Below, piece by piece: positions 7,099 to 15,204 of a stretch of DNA of 41,104 bases. The notes beneath the pieces were generated by a model. The model did no database searches and was not told where the DNA came from. It saw only the letters and a list, made by a program, of their open reading frames with translations. The number at the start of each line of letters is the position of its first letter. The stretch's first letter is position 1. Source of the stretch: Streptomyces triticirhizae (GTDB taxonomy: Bacteria > Actinomycetota > Actinomycetes > Streptomycetales > Streptomycetaceae); NCBI RefSeq assembly GCF_003696235.1, contig NZ_RFFJ01000031.1, positions 1 through 41,104 on the forward strand, read 5' to 3'. A program made the position numbers and the translations under genes.

Positions 7099-7974
7099 CA
7101 GGAACTCCTTGGTGCGGTCGTGCTCCGGCTCGCTGAAGATCTTGTCCGGGGAGCCGGACTCCACGATCTTCCCCTTGTCGAACATCAGCACCGAGTCCGA
7201 GATGTCCCGCGCGAACGACATCTCGTGGGTCACCACCAGCATCGTGATGTCGGTGGAGAGCGCGATGTCCCGCAGCACGTCCAGCACGCCGGCGACCAGC
7301 TCGGGGTCCAGCGCCGAGGTCACCTCGTCGAGCAGCAGCACCTGAGGCCGCATCGCCAACGCGCGGGCGATGGCGACCCGTTGCTGCTGGCCGCCGGAGA
7401 GCTGGCTGGGGTACTTGTCCAGGTGCTCGGAGAGGCCGACCAGTTCGATCAGCTCCTTGGCGCGCTGCTCGGCCTCGTCCTTGGACAGGCCCAGCACGTG
7501 CACCGGCGCCTCCATCACGTTGCGCAGCACCCGCATGTTGGGGAAGAGGTTGAAGTGCTGGAAGACCATGCCGATCTTCTTGCGCACCTCGCGCACGTGC
7601 TTGTCGCTCGGCTTGACGAGCTTTCCGTTCCGTTCCTCGTGGGTCAGGTACTGCCCGTCGACGGTGATGGTGCCCTCCTCGGGGGTGAGGAGGGTCATCA
7701 GCAGCCGCAGGATCGTGGTCTTGCCCGATCCCGAGGGGCCGATCAGGGTGACGTGCTTCCCGGTGTCGACACAGAAGTCGAGCTGGTCGAGCACCGTCAC
7801 GTCGCCGAACCGCTTGGTGACGTTGTCGAACCTGACCAGCTCCTTGCCGGCGGCCCGGCTGGACGACTCCGACGGGGCCGACGAGGCGGCCGGCGCCGTG
7901 GCGTCGGTGTCCCCGGCCGTGGCGCTCCCGTCGTTCTTCAGGACGTTCTCTGGGTTTTCAGCTGGTGAGGGCAA
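7084..7974 (-). CDS. Ectoine/hydroxyectoine ABC transporter ATPase EhuA
   Basis: A 296-residue ABC ATPase of the polar amino-acid class, energising import by EhuC/EhuD. Motifs: Walker A GPSGSGKTT (about residues 79-87), Q-loop VFQHFNLFPNM, signature LSGGQQQR, Walker B LLLDEVTSALDPE and switch His in VVTHEM. About 45 residues at the N-terminus are an extra Ala/Ser/Asp-rich segment before the ABC domain. The start appears to be TTG 7974: GGAG lies 7 nt upstream and no ATG or GTG occurs in frame before the domain. It overlaps the end of ehuD by 17 nt, implying translational coupling. It is the last gene of ehuBCDA. The Ehu assignment rests on the binding protein and gene order; a general amino-acid importer is the alternative. 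Confidence 0.85.
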   Translation of the reverse strand: MPSPAENPENVLKNDGSATAGDTDATAPAASSAPSESSSRAAGKELVRFDNVTKRFGDVTVLDQLDFCVDTGKHVTLIGPSGSGKTTILRLLMTLLTPEEGTITVDGQYLTHEERNGKLVKPSDKHVREVRKKIGMVFQHFNLFPNMRVLRNVMEAPVHVLGLSKDEAEQRAKELIELVGLSEHLDKYPSQLSGGQQQRVAIARALAMRPQVLLLDEVTSALDPELVAGVLDVLRDIALSTDITMLVVTHEMSFARDISDSVLMFDKGKIVESGSPDKIFSEPEHDRTKEFLATVL

Positions 7975-8611
7975 GACGACGCTCCAGAACTCGGATCAGC
8001 AGAGAGGCCGGGTAGGCGATGACCAGGAAGGCGATGCCAACGACGGTGTACGCCTCGATGGTGAAGGTGGTGTTGCTGAAGTTCTCGGCCGCTCCGAGCA
8101 TGTCCATCGCCCCGATGACCGCGATCATGGGGGAGTCCTTCAGCATCGCGATGACGTAGTTGCCCAGCGCGGGCACGACGCGGCGGATGGCCTGCGGCAG
8201 GATCACCGCGATCCAGGTGCGGCCGCGTGGCAGGCTCAGCGCCGTGGCCGCCTCCCACTGGCCGACCGGAACGCCGGCGATGCCGGCCCGGTAGACCTCC
8301 GCCGTGTACGTCGAGTAGTGCAGGCCGAGGCCGATGATGCCGGTGGTCAGCGCCGACATCGACGGTCCCCACTCGGGCACCACGAAGTACAGGAAGAACA
8401 GCTGCACCAGCAGCGGGGTGTTCCGCACGAACTCGGTGAACGCGGTCACCGGCCAGCGCACCCAGGCGTAGGGCGCGCGCTGGGCCATGGCCCAGACCAG
8501 GCCGAGCGCGAAGGCGATCAGGCTGCCCAGCGCCAGCGCCTGGAGGGTGACCAGCAGCCCGTCCCAGAATTCGGGCATGAAGTCGTTGACGACATCCCAG
8601 TCCCAGTTCAC
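7958..8611 (-). CDS. Ectoine ABC transporter permease EhuD
   Basis: A 217-residue inner-membrane permease of the His/Glu/Gln/Arg type with about five membrane helices, including LLVTLQALALGSLIAFALGL and LVQLFFLYFVV. The EAA cytoplasmic loop that docks on the ATPase is at about residues 125-148 (GQWEAATALSLPRGRTW, then ILPQA). The start is GTG 8611, with the GTG overlapping the TGA of ehuC as GTGA. It would form a heterodimeric channel with EhuC. Confidence 0.86.
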   Translation of the reverse strand: MNWDWDVVNDFMPEFWDGLLVTLQALALGSLIAFALGLVWAMAQRAPYAWVRWPVTAFTEFVRNTPLLVQLFFLYFVVPEWGPSMSALTTGIIGLGLHYSTYTAEVYRAGIAGVPVGQWEAATALSLPRGRTWIAVILPQAIRRVVPALGNYVIAMLKDSPMIAVIGAMDMLGAAENFSNTTFTIEAYTVVGIAFLVIAYPASLLIRVLERRLALTS

Positions 8612-9354
8612 TTGGCCGCACCCCCCGTGGTCAGCGCGCCCGAGCCCTCACCGGCGCTCTCCCGCAGGGAGAGCCTGGCCAGCAGGCCGCCGCGCGGCTG
8701 CGGCTTGCCGACGTTCGCGTTGGCGCGCCGCTCGATGACCCGCATTCCACGGGTCAGGGTGAAGGCGAGCACGAAGTAGAGCACCAGCAGCAGGGTGTAG
8801 ATCGGCGCGGACTCGTTGGAGCCCAGGCGCACGAGGTTGCCGGCGTAGGCCATGTCGGCCACGGTGATCACCGAGACCAGCGCGGTGCCCTTGAGCAACT
8901 CGATCAGCAGGTTGTTGAACGGCGGCACCATGTCGGGCCAGGCCTGCGGGATCTCGATCCGCCGCAGCCGCTGCCACCGGGTGAAGCTCAACGCGATCCC
9001 CGCCTCGCGCTGCCCTTCCGGCACGGCGGCCAGCGCGCCGCGCACCACCTCGGAGCCGTAGGCGCCGTACGTCAGGCCGAGCGCCAACACGCCGGCGAAC
9101 ATGGGCACCAGCCGCCACTCCAGCAGCAGCGGGAGCGAGAAGACCAGCCAGAACATCAACACCAGCGCGGACATGCCACGGAAGATCTCGAAGTAGCAGC
9201 CCGCGAGGAAGCGCACGATCCACAGCCGCGAGGTGCGCAGCGTGCCGATCGCGAACGCGACGACCACCCCGAGCGCCGCGCTGTAGAGCGTCACCTGGAT
9301 GGTGATCCAGATGCCCGGCAGGAAGTAGTTGGTGAACATCCCCTCGGTCATCAT
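8608..9354 (-). CDS. Ectoine ABC transporter permease EhuC
   Basis: A 248-residue permease, partner of EhuD. Membrane helices include GIWITIQVTLYSAALGVVV and ALVLMFWLVFSLPLLL. The EAA loop is GQREAGIALSFTRWQRL followed by IPQA. After the last helix comes a Gly/Arg-rich cytoplasmic tail of about 35 residues. The start ATG 9354 overlaps the ehuB stop by one base (TGATG), with GAGGAG about 10 nt upstream; a TTG two codons earlier is possible. Confidence 0.86.
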   Translation of the reverse strand: MMTEGMFTNYFLPGIWITIQVTLYSAALGVVVAFAIGTLRTSRLWIVRFLAGCYFEIFRGMSALVLMFWLVFSLPLLLEWRLVPMFAGVLALGLTYGAYGSEVVRGALAAVPEGQREAGIALSFTRWQRLRRIEIPQAWPDMVPPFNNLLIELLKGTALVSVITVADMAYAGNLVRLGSNESAPIYTLLLVLYFVLAFTLTRGMRVIERRANANVGKPQPRGGLLARLSLRESAGEGSGALTTGGAAK

Positions 9355-10265
9355 CAGCAAAGCTCCTCAGCGGTGAGTTCGGTCATCTCCGCCTCGGTGA
9401 AGCCGAAGGGCGCCACGATCTCCAGCAGTTCCCCGCTCTGCTTGAGCTTGTGCAACTCGTCGTTGAACGCGTCCCTGAGGTTCCGCTCGGACGGCCGGAA
9501 TGCGAACGCCCCCGCGCCGTACGCCGGTTCGCCGTCCACGATGGGAACGAACGGCTCGGTGGACTCGACCCGACTGTTGCCCTCGACGACGTCCATCACG
9601 GTGACGTTGGTCCCCGCGAACGCGTCGGCCCGGCCCTGGCTGACGGCGTCGAGGCCGGCCACCTGGTCGGGAAGGATCAGAATCTCGCCGCGCGGCACCC
9701 CGGCGGCCACCGCGTACTCGATCTCCGCGTAGGCCTGTCCGGTGGCCAGGGTCAGGCCCTGCTCGGCGATGTCCTCGTATCTCGTGATGTTGTGGGGATT
9801 GCCTGCGGGAACGATGAAGGAGTCGGGCATCTGGTAGTCGGGATCGGCGAAGAGAACCTGCTCGCATCTCTCCGGGATGATGTACATCCCGGCCGAGACC
9901 ACGTCGAAGATCTGCGCCTTGAGCCCGGGGATCAGGGCGCTGAAGTCGACGGGGACCGGTTCGACGTTGTCCACACCCAGGCGCGAGAAGATCACCTTGG
10001 CGATCTCGGGCGCCTCGCCGGTGGGCTCGCCGTCGTCGTTGATATAGCCGAAGGGGGGCTCGCTGGCGATGCCCACCTTGACGGTGCCCCGTTCGCGCAG
10101 CCGCTCCAGCAGATCGCCCCCCTCCACCGCGTCCTCGGCGGCCACCCGGCTGCACCCGGTGGCCGCGAGGCCGCCGAACACCGCCAGCCCCGTCAGCAGG
10201 GAGCGGCGACTGAGCCCGGTCTCTCGGCGTCCGTTCTGAAGAAAAACTCTTGTCGGTGGAGCCAT
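9354..10265 (-). CDS. Ectoine/hydroxyectoine-binding lipoprotein EhuB
   Basis: A 303-residue extracellular solute-binding protein (SBP family 3). The N-terminus has a twin-arginine motif (SRRSLL, 19-24) and a lipobox ending LAATGC at Cys38, so it is probably a Tat-exported lipoprotein. EhuB-type features are SEPPFGYINDDGEPTG, APEIAKVIFSRLGV, ALIPGLKAQ and AGMYIIPERCEQV. The start ATG 10265 lacks a strong ribosome-binding site and is the least certain part. First gene of ehuBCDA; the products import ectoine or hydroxyectoine as osmoprotectant or nutrient. No ectoine catabolic genes are in the window. Confidence 0.85.
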   Translation of the reverse strand: MAPPTRVFLQNGRRETGLSRRSLLTGLAVFGGLAATGCSRVAAEDAVEGGDLLERLRERGTVKVGIASEPPFGYINDDGEPTGEAPEIAKVIFSRLGVDNVEPVPVDFSALIPGLKAQIFDVVSAGMYIIPERCEQVLFADPDYQMPDSFIVPAGNPHNITRYEDIAEQGLTLATGQAYAEIEYAVAAGVPRGEILILPDQVAGLDAVSQGRADAFAGTNVTVMDVVEGNSRVESTEPFVPIVDGEPAYGAGAFAFRPSERNLRDAFNDELHKLKQSGELLEIVAPFGFTEAEMTELTAEELC

Positions 10266-10374
10266 GGGCGCGCGGCTACCCACACCCTTCACATCTATGC
10301 GGGCCCGACTGTGGTCCATGTCTCACCGTTGCGAGGTCGTTACGCGCGTCCCACGCAGGCCCCACGCGCGCCCC

Positions 10375-11589
10375 TCAGGGGCGCCGTGCGCCACCGCGCG
10401 CCAGCGCACGCCCGCGCAGCGTGAGCACGACGGAGGCGCTCGTCGCCGCCAGCAGCGAGGCCAGCAGCACGGCCGCCTTGACGTGCTCGGTCAGCTGGTG
10501 CTCGCCGACGAAGGCGAGTTCCGCGATCAGCAGCGCCACCGTGAAGCCGATCCCTGCCAGCAGCGCGCCCCCGACCAGGTCGGGCCAGCCGAGCCGGGGG
10601 TCGAGCCGGGCCCGGGTGAGGCGGACGGTGAGCCAGGTCGCGCCGAGGACCCCGAGCAGCTTGCCGAGGAAGAGCCCCAGCACCACGCCCACCGCCTCCG
10701 GCTCCCCCGCCATCTCGCCCAGCGCGGCCGGCGAGACCGACACCCCGGCCGCGAACAGCGCGAACAGCGGCACCGCGACGCCGGCCGACAGCGGGTGCAC
10801 CAGATGCCCGACGCGTTCGGCCGGGGTCTGTTCCTCGCCGGCGCGCGGGGTGGCGCGCAGCAGCATCCCCAGCGCGACGCCGGCGACGGTCGCGTGCACC
10901 CCGCTGTGGTAGGTCAACGTCCAGACGGCGCCGGCCAGCGGCAGATACCAGTACCAGCCGTGGACGTCCCGCGTGTGCAGCAGCCGGTAGAGCGCCAGCC
11001 CGGCGACGGCGCCGGCCAGCGCCCACACGTTGAGCCCCGAGGTGAAGAAGACCGCGATCACCAGGATGGCGAGCAGGTCGTCCACGATCGCCAGGGTCAG
11101 CAGGAACGTCCGCAGCGCGCCGGGCAGCCGGCGGCCGACGACGGCCAGCACGCCCAGCGCGAACGCGATGTCGGTGGCCATCGGCACCGCCCAGCCGTCG
11201 GCGGAGCCGCCCCGGGCCAGCGCGAAGGCCAGGTAGACCAGCGCCGGGGTGACCATGCCGCCGACGGCAGCGACCACCGGCAGCGCCGCGGCGGCCGGGC
11301 GGCGCAGCTCGCCGACGGTCAGCTCGCGCTTCAGCTCGGTGCCGGCCACGAAGAAGAAGACGGCCAGCAGCCCGTCCGAGGCCCAGTGCCCCACCGACAG
11401 GTCCAGGTCGAGGAGCGGAACGGCCAGGTGGTGGTCGCGGACCGTCGCATAGCCCTCGCTCCACGGGGAGTTGGCGAGCACCAGCGCCACGGTCGCGGCG
11501 ACCAGCAGCAGCAGGCCCCCGGTGACCTCAAGCCGCAGGAACTCGGCGAGCGAACGGCGGTCGCGCACGGCGGGCGAGGGGGATGTCAT
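10375..11589 (-). CDS. Na+/H+ antiporter NhaA
   Basis: A 404-residue membrane antiporter of the NhaA family, which exports Na+ (Li+) in exchange for H+. About 11-12 helices are visible. The ion-binding features are present: TDIAFALG (equivalent of E. coli Asp133) and IVDDLLAI (Asp163/Asp164), plus FFFVAGTELKRE and GIGFTVALLIAELAF typical of the family. The start ATG 11589 has AGGAAGG 5 nt upstream; the frame is open further upstream without support. It is flanked by the K+ uptake pair and the ectoine importer on the same strand with gaps of 164 and 109 nt, so it probably has its own promoter. Confidence 0.95.
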   Translation of the reverse strand: MTSPSPAVRDRRSLAEFLRLEVTGGLLLLVAATVALVLANSPWSEGYATVRDHHLAVPLLDLDLSVGHWASDGLLAVFFFVAGTELKRELTVGELRRPAAAALPVVAAVGGMVTPALVYLAFALARGGSADGWAVPMATDIAFALGVLAVVGRRLPGALRTFLLTLAIVDDLLAILVIAVFFTSGLNVWALAGAVAGLALYRLLHTRDVHGWYWYLPLAGAVWTLTYHSGVHATVAGVALGMLLRATPRAGEEQTPAERVGHLVHPLSAGVAVPLFALFAAGVSVSPAALGEMAGEPEAVGVVLGLFLGKLLGVLGATWLTVRLTRARLDPRLGWPDLVGGALLAGIGFTVALLIAELAFVGEHQLTEHVKAAVLLASLLAATSASVVLTLRGRALARGGARRP

Positions 11590-11753
11590 GGGTGCCTTCC
11601 TGGTGGACGAACGACGACAGCGACTCGCCGACCAGACTTCCCGGCACACCCGGGCGCGGCTCTCGGCCACGCCCTCGCCGCCCACCGTACCCCGGGGCGT
11701 CCGGCGTTGGCTCAGGTCGGTCCGTTCAGCGCGTGGAGCCCGTTCGGCCCGGG

Positions 11754-12482
11754 TCAGGTCAGCTCCGCGAACGCCTCGACGGCCGCCGTTCTGCCGGTCA
11801 CCACGATCACATCGCCCGGGTGCACGACGGTCTCGGCCGTGGCGTGGGTGAACTGCTGCCCCGGCCGCTTGACGCCCACCACCGTCACCCCGTGCTCGCG
11901 GCGCACCCCGCTCTCGCTCAGCGGCATCCCCGTGGTGGACCGCGGCGCGATGGTCTTGACCAGGGCGTAGTCGTCGTCGAACTCGATGAAGTTCAGCATC
12001 CGGCCGGTCACCAGGTGGGCCACCCGCTCGCCCATCTCGTGCTCGGGGAGGATCACGTGGTGGGCGCCCAACCGCTCCAGGATCTTGCCGTGTTGGCGGC
12101 TGATCGCCTTGGCCCAGAGGTTGCGGACGCCCAGCTCCAGCAGGTTGGAGGTGGTCAGGATGCTGGCCTCGATCTGGGTGCCGATGGCCACCACCGCGCG
12201 GGGGAACTCATGGACGCCCAGCTGCCGGAGCACCTCCTCGTCCGTGGCGTCGGCCAGCACCACATGGGTGAGCACGTCGCGGTGCTGCTGCACGAGCCGT
12301 TCGTCGGAGTCGATGCCCAGCACATCCCAGCCCCGGCGCATCAGCTCCTCGGCCAGCGAGGTGCCGAACCGGCCGAGCCCCACCACGGCGACCCGCTGGT
12401 CGCGGTGGTGCTCGGCCGGCGCGTGCGTGGCGGCCGCGCGCTTGCCGCGCCTGCGGCGCATGGCGTGCAGCTGTGAACTCAT
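11754..12482 (-). CDS. KtrA/TrkA-type K+ channel regulatory subunit (RCK)
   Basis: A 242-residue peripheral protein that gates the K+ channel encoded just upstream. A basic, His-rich leader of about 28 residues comes first. The RCK N-domain follows, a Rossmann fold with VAVVGLGRFGTS (GxGxxG) and the acidic strand end VLGIDSD, for NAD(H) or ATP/ADP. The RCK_C domain begins near residue 165 and ends with GDVIVVTGRTAAVEAF. A single RCK unit indicates KtrA rather than the duplicated enterobacterial TrkA. The start ATG 12482 follows GGGAG at 5 nt. It lies 25 nt after ktrB, so they form a two-gene operon. Confidence 0.92.
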   Translation of the reverse strand: MSSQLHAMRRRRGKRAAATHAPAEHHRDQRVAVVGLGRFGTSLAEELMRRGWDVLGIDSDERLVQQHRDVLTHVVLADATDEEVLRQLGVHEFPRAVVAIGTQIEASILTTSNLLELGVRNLWAKAISRQHGKILERLGAHHVILPEHEMGERVAHLVTGRMLNFIEFDDDYALVKTIAPRSTTGMPLSESGVRREHGVTVVGVKRPGQQFTHATAETVVHPGDVIVVTGRTAAVEAFAELT

Positions 12483-12507
12483 GGCGCTCCCGTCACATGG
12501 TCTGGCG

Positions 12508-13890
12508 TCACCCGATGATCGGCCGCTCGCGCGGCAGCCGGTACCGCTGTTCCCGCACCCGCATCGCCAGCGCGGACACCAGGATGATGGGGCCGATCCG
12601 GCCGACGAACATCAGCACCATGATGATCAGCTGCGCCGCCGTCTGGCTGTCGCTGACCAGACCGGTATGCATTCCGACCGTGCCGAACGCTGAGACGGCC
12701 TCGAACACGACCAGTTCGGCCCGGACATGGATCAGCGACATCAGCGTCACGATCGCGACGACCAGCACCACCGCGCTCAGCAGGGTCACGGTCAGCGCCT
12801 GCCGCACCACCTGCGGGGAGATCCGCCGCCCGAAGAGCCCGGCCTCCCGGTGGCCCCGCACCTCCGCCAGCACCGCCGCGCCGAGCACGGCGACCGTGGT
12901 CACCTTGATCCCGCCGGCCGTTCCCGCGCTGCCGCCGCCGACGAACATCAGCACCGACGTGCCCAGCAGCGTCTCCGGCTCCATTGCGGCGATCTCGGTG
13001 GTGTTGAAGCCGGCGGTGCGGGCGACGGCGGAGTGGAAGAACGCGTTGAGCACCTTCTGACCGACGTCGAACGGGCCGAAGGTGACCGGGTTGTTCCACT
13101 CGAAGGTCAGGGTCAGCACCCAACCGGCCACCAGCAGGCACGCGCTGGTCGCCAGCGTCAGCCGGAGGTGGAGCGACCAGGGCGTCGAGGTCCGCACCCC
13201 GCCCGCGCCGCGCCGGCGGGTGCGGTAGCGCAGCAGCTCGATGATCACCGGGAAGCCGAGCCCGCCGGTCAGCGCGGCGGCCGCCAGGGGCAGCAGCGTC
13301 CACGGGTCGCCCGCGAAGCGGCTGAGGCTGCCCGGATAGGGGCTCAGCCCCGCGTTGTTGAACGCCGAGACCGCGTGGAAGACGCCGTGGTAGAGCGCCC
13401 GCCCGAACGGTTCGCCGTGCCCCAGCGTGAAGCGCGCGGTCAACAGCACGGCGGTGACCGCCTCCACGGTCACCGTGATCAGCGCGATCCGCCCCAGCAG
13501 CCGCCGGATGTCGCCGCCGCCGGCCGAGGTCTCGGTGTCCAGGCTGAGGGTGGTGCTCAGCCGCAGCTTCCCCGCGACCAGCAGCGCCAGCAGCGAGGCC
13601 AGCGTCATGATGCCGAAGCCGCCCACCTGCACCAGGACCAGCACCACCACGTCCCCGAAGCCGGACCAGTAGCTTCCGGTGTCCACCACCAGCAGCCCCG
13701 TGACGCAGACCCCCGAGGTCGCGGTGAAGAGCGCGGTCAGCAGCGAGGGCGACTCCCCGGCCGTCGAGGCCATCGGCAGGCTCAACAGCGCGGTGCCGAC
13801 CAGGATCACGCCGAGGAACGCCAGCACCACCAGCCGGGCCGGGTGGGTCTCCGCGATCCAGCGCCGCAGGGGGAGGGCGAGATGCGCCAC
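12508..13890 (-). CDS. KtrB/TrkH-type K+ uptake channel
   Basis: A 460-residue membrane protein of the Trk/Ktr/HKT superfamily that conducts K+ inward. The four pore loops can be read: TSGVCVTGLLVVDTG, HAVSAFNNAGLS, ARTAGFNTTEI and EAVSAFGTVGMHTG, each with the selectivity-filter Gly. Length and partner fit KtrB. The probable start is GTG 13890, with only a weak GGG upstream. A coding-strand TATGCT (complement of 13963-13968) is a possible -10. Confidence 0.92.
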   Translation of the reverse strand: MAHLALPLRRWIAETHPARLVVLAFLGVILVGTALLSLPMASTAGESPSLLTALFTATSGVCVTGLLVVDTGSYWSGFGDVVVLVLVQVGGFGIMTLASLLALLVAGKLRLSTTLSLDTETSAGGGDIRRLLGRIALITVTVEAVTAVLLTARFTLGHGEPFGRALYHGVFHAVSAFNNAGLSPYPGSLSRFAGDPWTLLPLAAAALTGGLGFPVIIELLRYRTRRRGAGGVRTSTPWSLHLRLTLATSACLLVAGWVLTLTFEWNNPVTFGPFDVGQKVLNAFFHSAVARTAGFNTTEIAAMEPETLLGTSVLMFVGGGSAGTAGGIKVTTVAVLGAAVLAEVRGHREAGLFGRRISPQVVRQALTVTLLSAVVLVVAIVTLMSLIHVRAELVVFEAVSAFGTVGMHTGLVSDSQTAAQLIIMVLMFVGRIGPIILVSALAMRVREQRYRLPRERPIIG

Positions 13891-14307
13891 GACGTGCCCG
13901 TTTCCGTGTCTGCCGACGGGGCCGTTGCCCGGCCGGACCGGTGTCGAGACTGATCGCCCGTCAGCATAGTCCCGACATGGGGCGGTTCATGGGTGAATGA
14001 ACGGGTTCGCGATCCCCGTGGTGCGACGCCTCGCCCGTTCGCGCGGGCCCGTTTCTGTGACCGGTAGGTGGAGGGCCCCCGCGATCCTGGGGAAGGTCCG
14101 GGCGGCGGCGCCGGGGCGGCGGCCGGGTCGGTGATCCGATGCGCGCGGCCGTCTGACGTGCGCGTTCGGCCACGGCCACGCACGGATGGAGGCGAACGGA
14201 GGTGGGATGCGATGACGGTTCGCGGACCGACGTGGTCGGGAAGCGCACTGGCGCGGCGGGGCGTTAAGGATGTATTAATGGAGGACAGGTGACCTTGGGG
14301 GGGTGAC
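13891..14307. other. Divergent intergenic region, ktrB / NfeD-like gene
   Basis: No gene is seen in these 417 bases. It should hold promoters for ktrB (minus strand, possible -10 at 13963-13968) and for the NfeD-flotillin cluster (plus strand). Near the latter, 14262-14278 contains the window's sharpest AT-rich spot, GTTAAGGATGTATTAAT, a likely -10 region. An ECF-like GGAAG (14239-14243) lies 18 nt before CGTT (14262-14265), one or two bases longer than usual. Confidence 0.45.
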
Positions 14308-14955
14308 ATGGCGGACTTCTTCGCGACGGCGCTGGAGTTTCCCGCCGTCGTCTTCTCCATCCCGCTCGCCGTGGTCCTGCTCTACTGGCTCTTCGCCCTG
14401 GCCTTCGGCGTGGGCGCCGGGGCCGTGGAGGCGGCCGACGGTGCCGCCGACGCCGGCGGCGGCTTCGGCTGGTTCGGGCTCGGCGGCGTGCCGGTGGCCG
14501 TTCCGCTGTCGCTGCTGGTCGCGTTGGCCTGGTTCGGCTCCATGGCGGGCGGCGAGCTGATCGACAACGAGGTCGGTCGCGCGCTGGTGCCGCCCGCCGC
14601 GCTGCTGCTCGGCTGGGCCGGGGCCTGGCTGGCGGTCCGTCCGCTGCGGCGGCTCTTCGCGCCGGAGTCCGGGATCTACCACCGGGACTTCGTCGGCCGG
14701 GTCTGCGAGGTGCGCACCAGCCGGGTGACGGCCTCCTTCGGCCAGGCCGAGGTCGCCGCCGACGACGGCGGCACCGCCATCGTCCAGGTCCGCGCCGAGG
14801 GGCCCGAGGCCGCCGAACTGGCCGCCGGGCACCGGGCGTTGATCTACGGCTACGAGGCGGACGGCGGGTTCTTCTGGGTCGCGCCCTATGACGCGGGCCC
14901 GCTGGACCCTGGCCCCGACGAACCCGGGCCCGGTCGAAACCGGGCACTGGACTGA
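14308..14955 (+). CDS. NfeD/YqiJ-like membrane protein with OB fold
   Basis: A 215-residue membrane protein of the type that partners flotillins. Three hydrophobic helices are seen: about 12-35 (VVFSIPLAVVLLYWLFALAF), 63-80 (PVAVPLSLLVALAWF) and 94-112. A soluble OB-like beta domain (about 125-195) follows, with GRVCEVRTSRVTASFGQAEV and AIVQVRAEG. The tail is Pro/Gly/Asp-rich. The start ATG 14308 follows a G-rich ribosome-binding site. It is the first gene of the NfeD-flotillin-AAA set, with a 249-nt gap to the flotillin. The arrangement recalls E. coli yqiJ-yqiK and Bacillus yuaF-floT. The exact family (NfeD or YqiJ/DUF1449) was not tested. Confidence 0.8.
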   Translation: MADFFATALEFPAVVFSIPLAVVLLYWLFALAFGVGAGAVEAADGAADAGGGFGWFGLGGVPVAVPLSLLVALAWFGSMAGGELIDNEVGRALVPPAALLLGWAGAWLAVRPLRRLFAPESGIYHRDFVGRVCEVRTSRVTASFGQAEVAADDGGTAIVQVRAEGPEAAELAAGHRALIYGYEADGGFFWVAPYDAGPLDPGPDEPGPGRNRALD

Positions 14956-14974
14956 CGCGTCCTCACCTGTAAGC

Positions 14975-14999
14975 CACCGCTTCTCACCGCTTCTCACCG
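14975..14999. repeat. Short tandem repeat in the NfeD-flotillin gap
   Basis: The 10-bp unit CACCGCTTCT occurs 2.5 times in tandem, 20 bp after the stop codon of the NfeD-like gene. The rest of the 249-bp gap to 15204 holds no gene that I can see. Confidence 0.6.
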
Positions 15000-15204
15000 A
15001 ACTCTTCGCACAACCGTGGCGGCATCTCGCCGCGCGCGACCGGCCGGGGGCCGGCCCGCGCCCCGCCGCCGCGACCGAAGCGTTGCCCACACAACGCCGA
15101 CCGGACGCCGAGCCGGCGTCCCACGAACGGCCGGAAGTCCGCGACTCGTCGCGGCGGCGCGGGCCTGAGGCCCCGTCGACTCGAACACACAAGGGGGGCC
15201 ACCC

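Noticed and set aside
13806..14360. Long minus-strand open frame upstream of ktrB
   Set aside because: Overlaps the start of ktrB in another frame and the start of the NfeD-like gene; Arg/Ser/Pro-rich without motifs.
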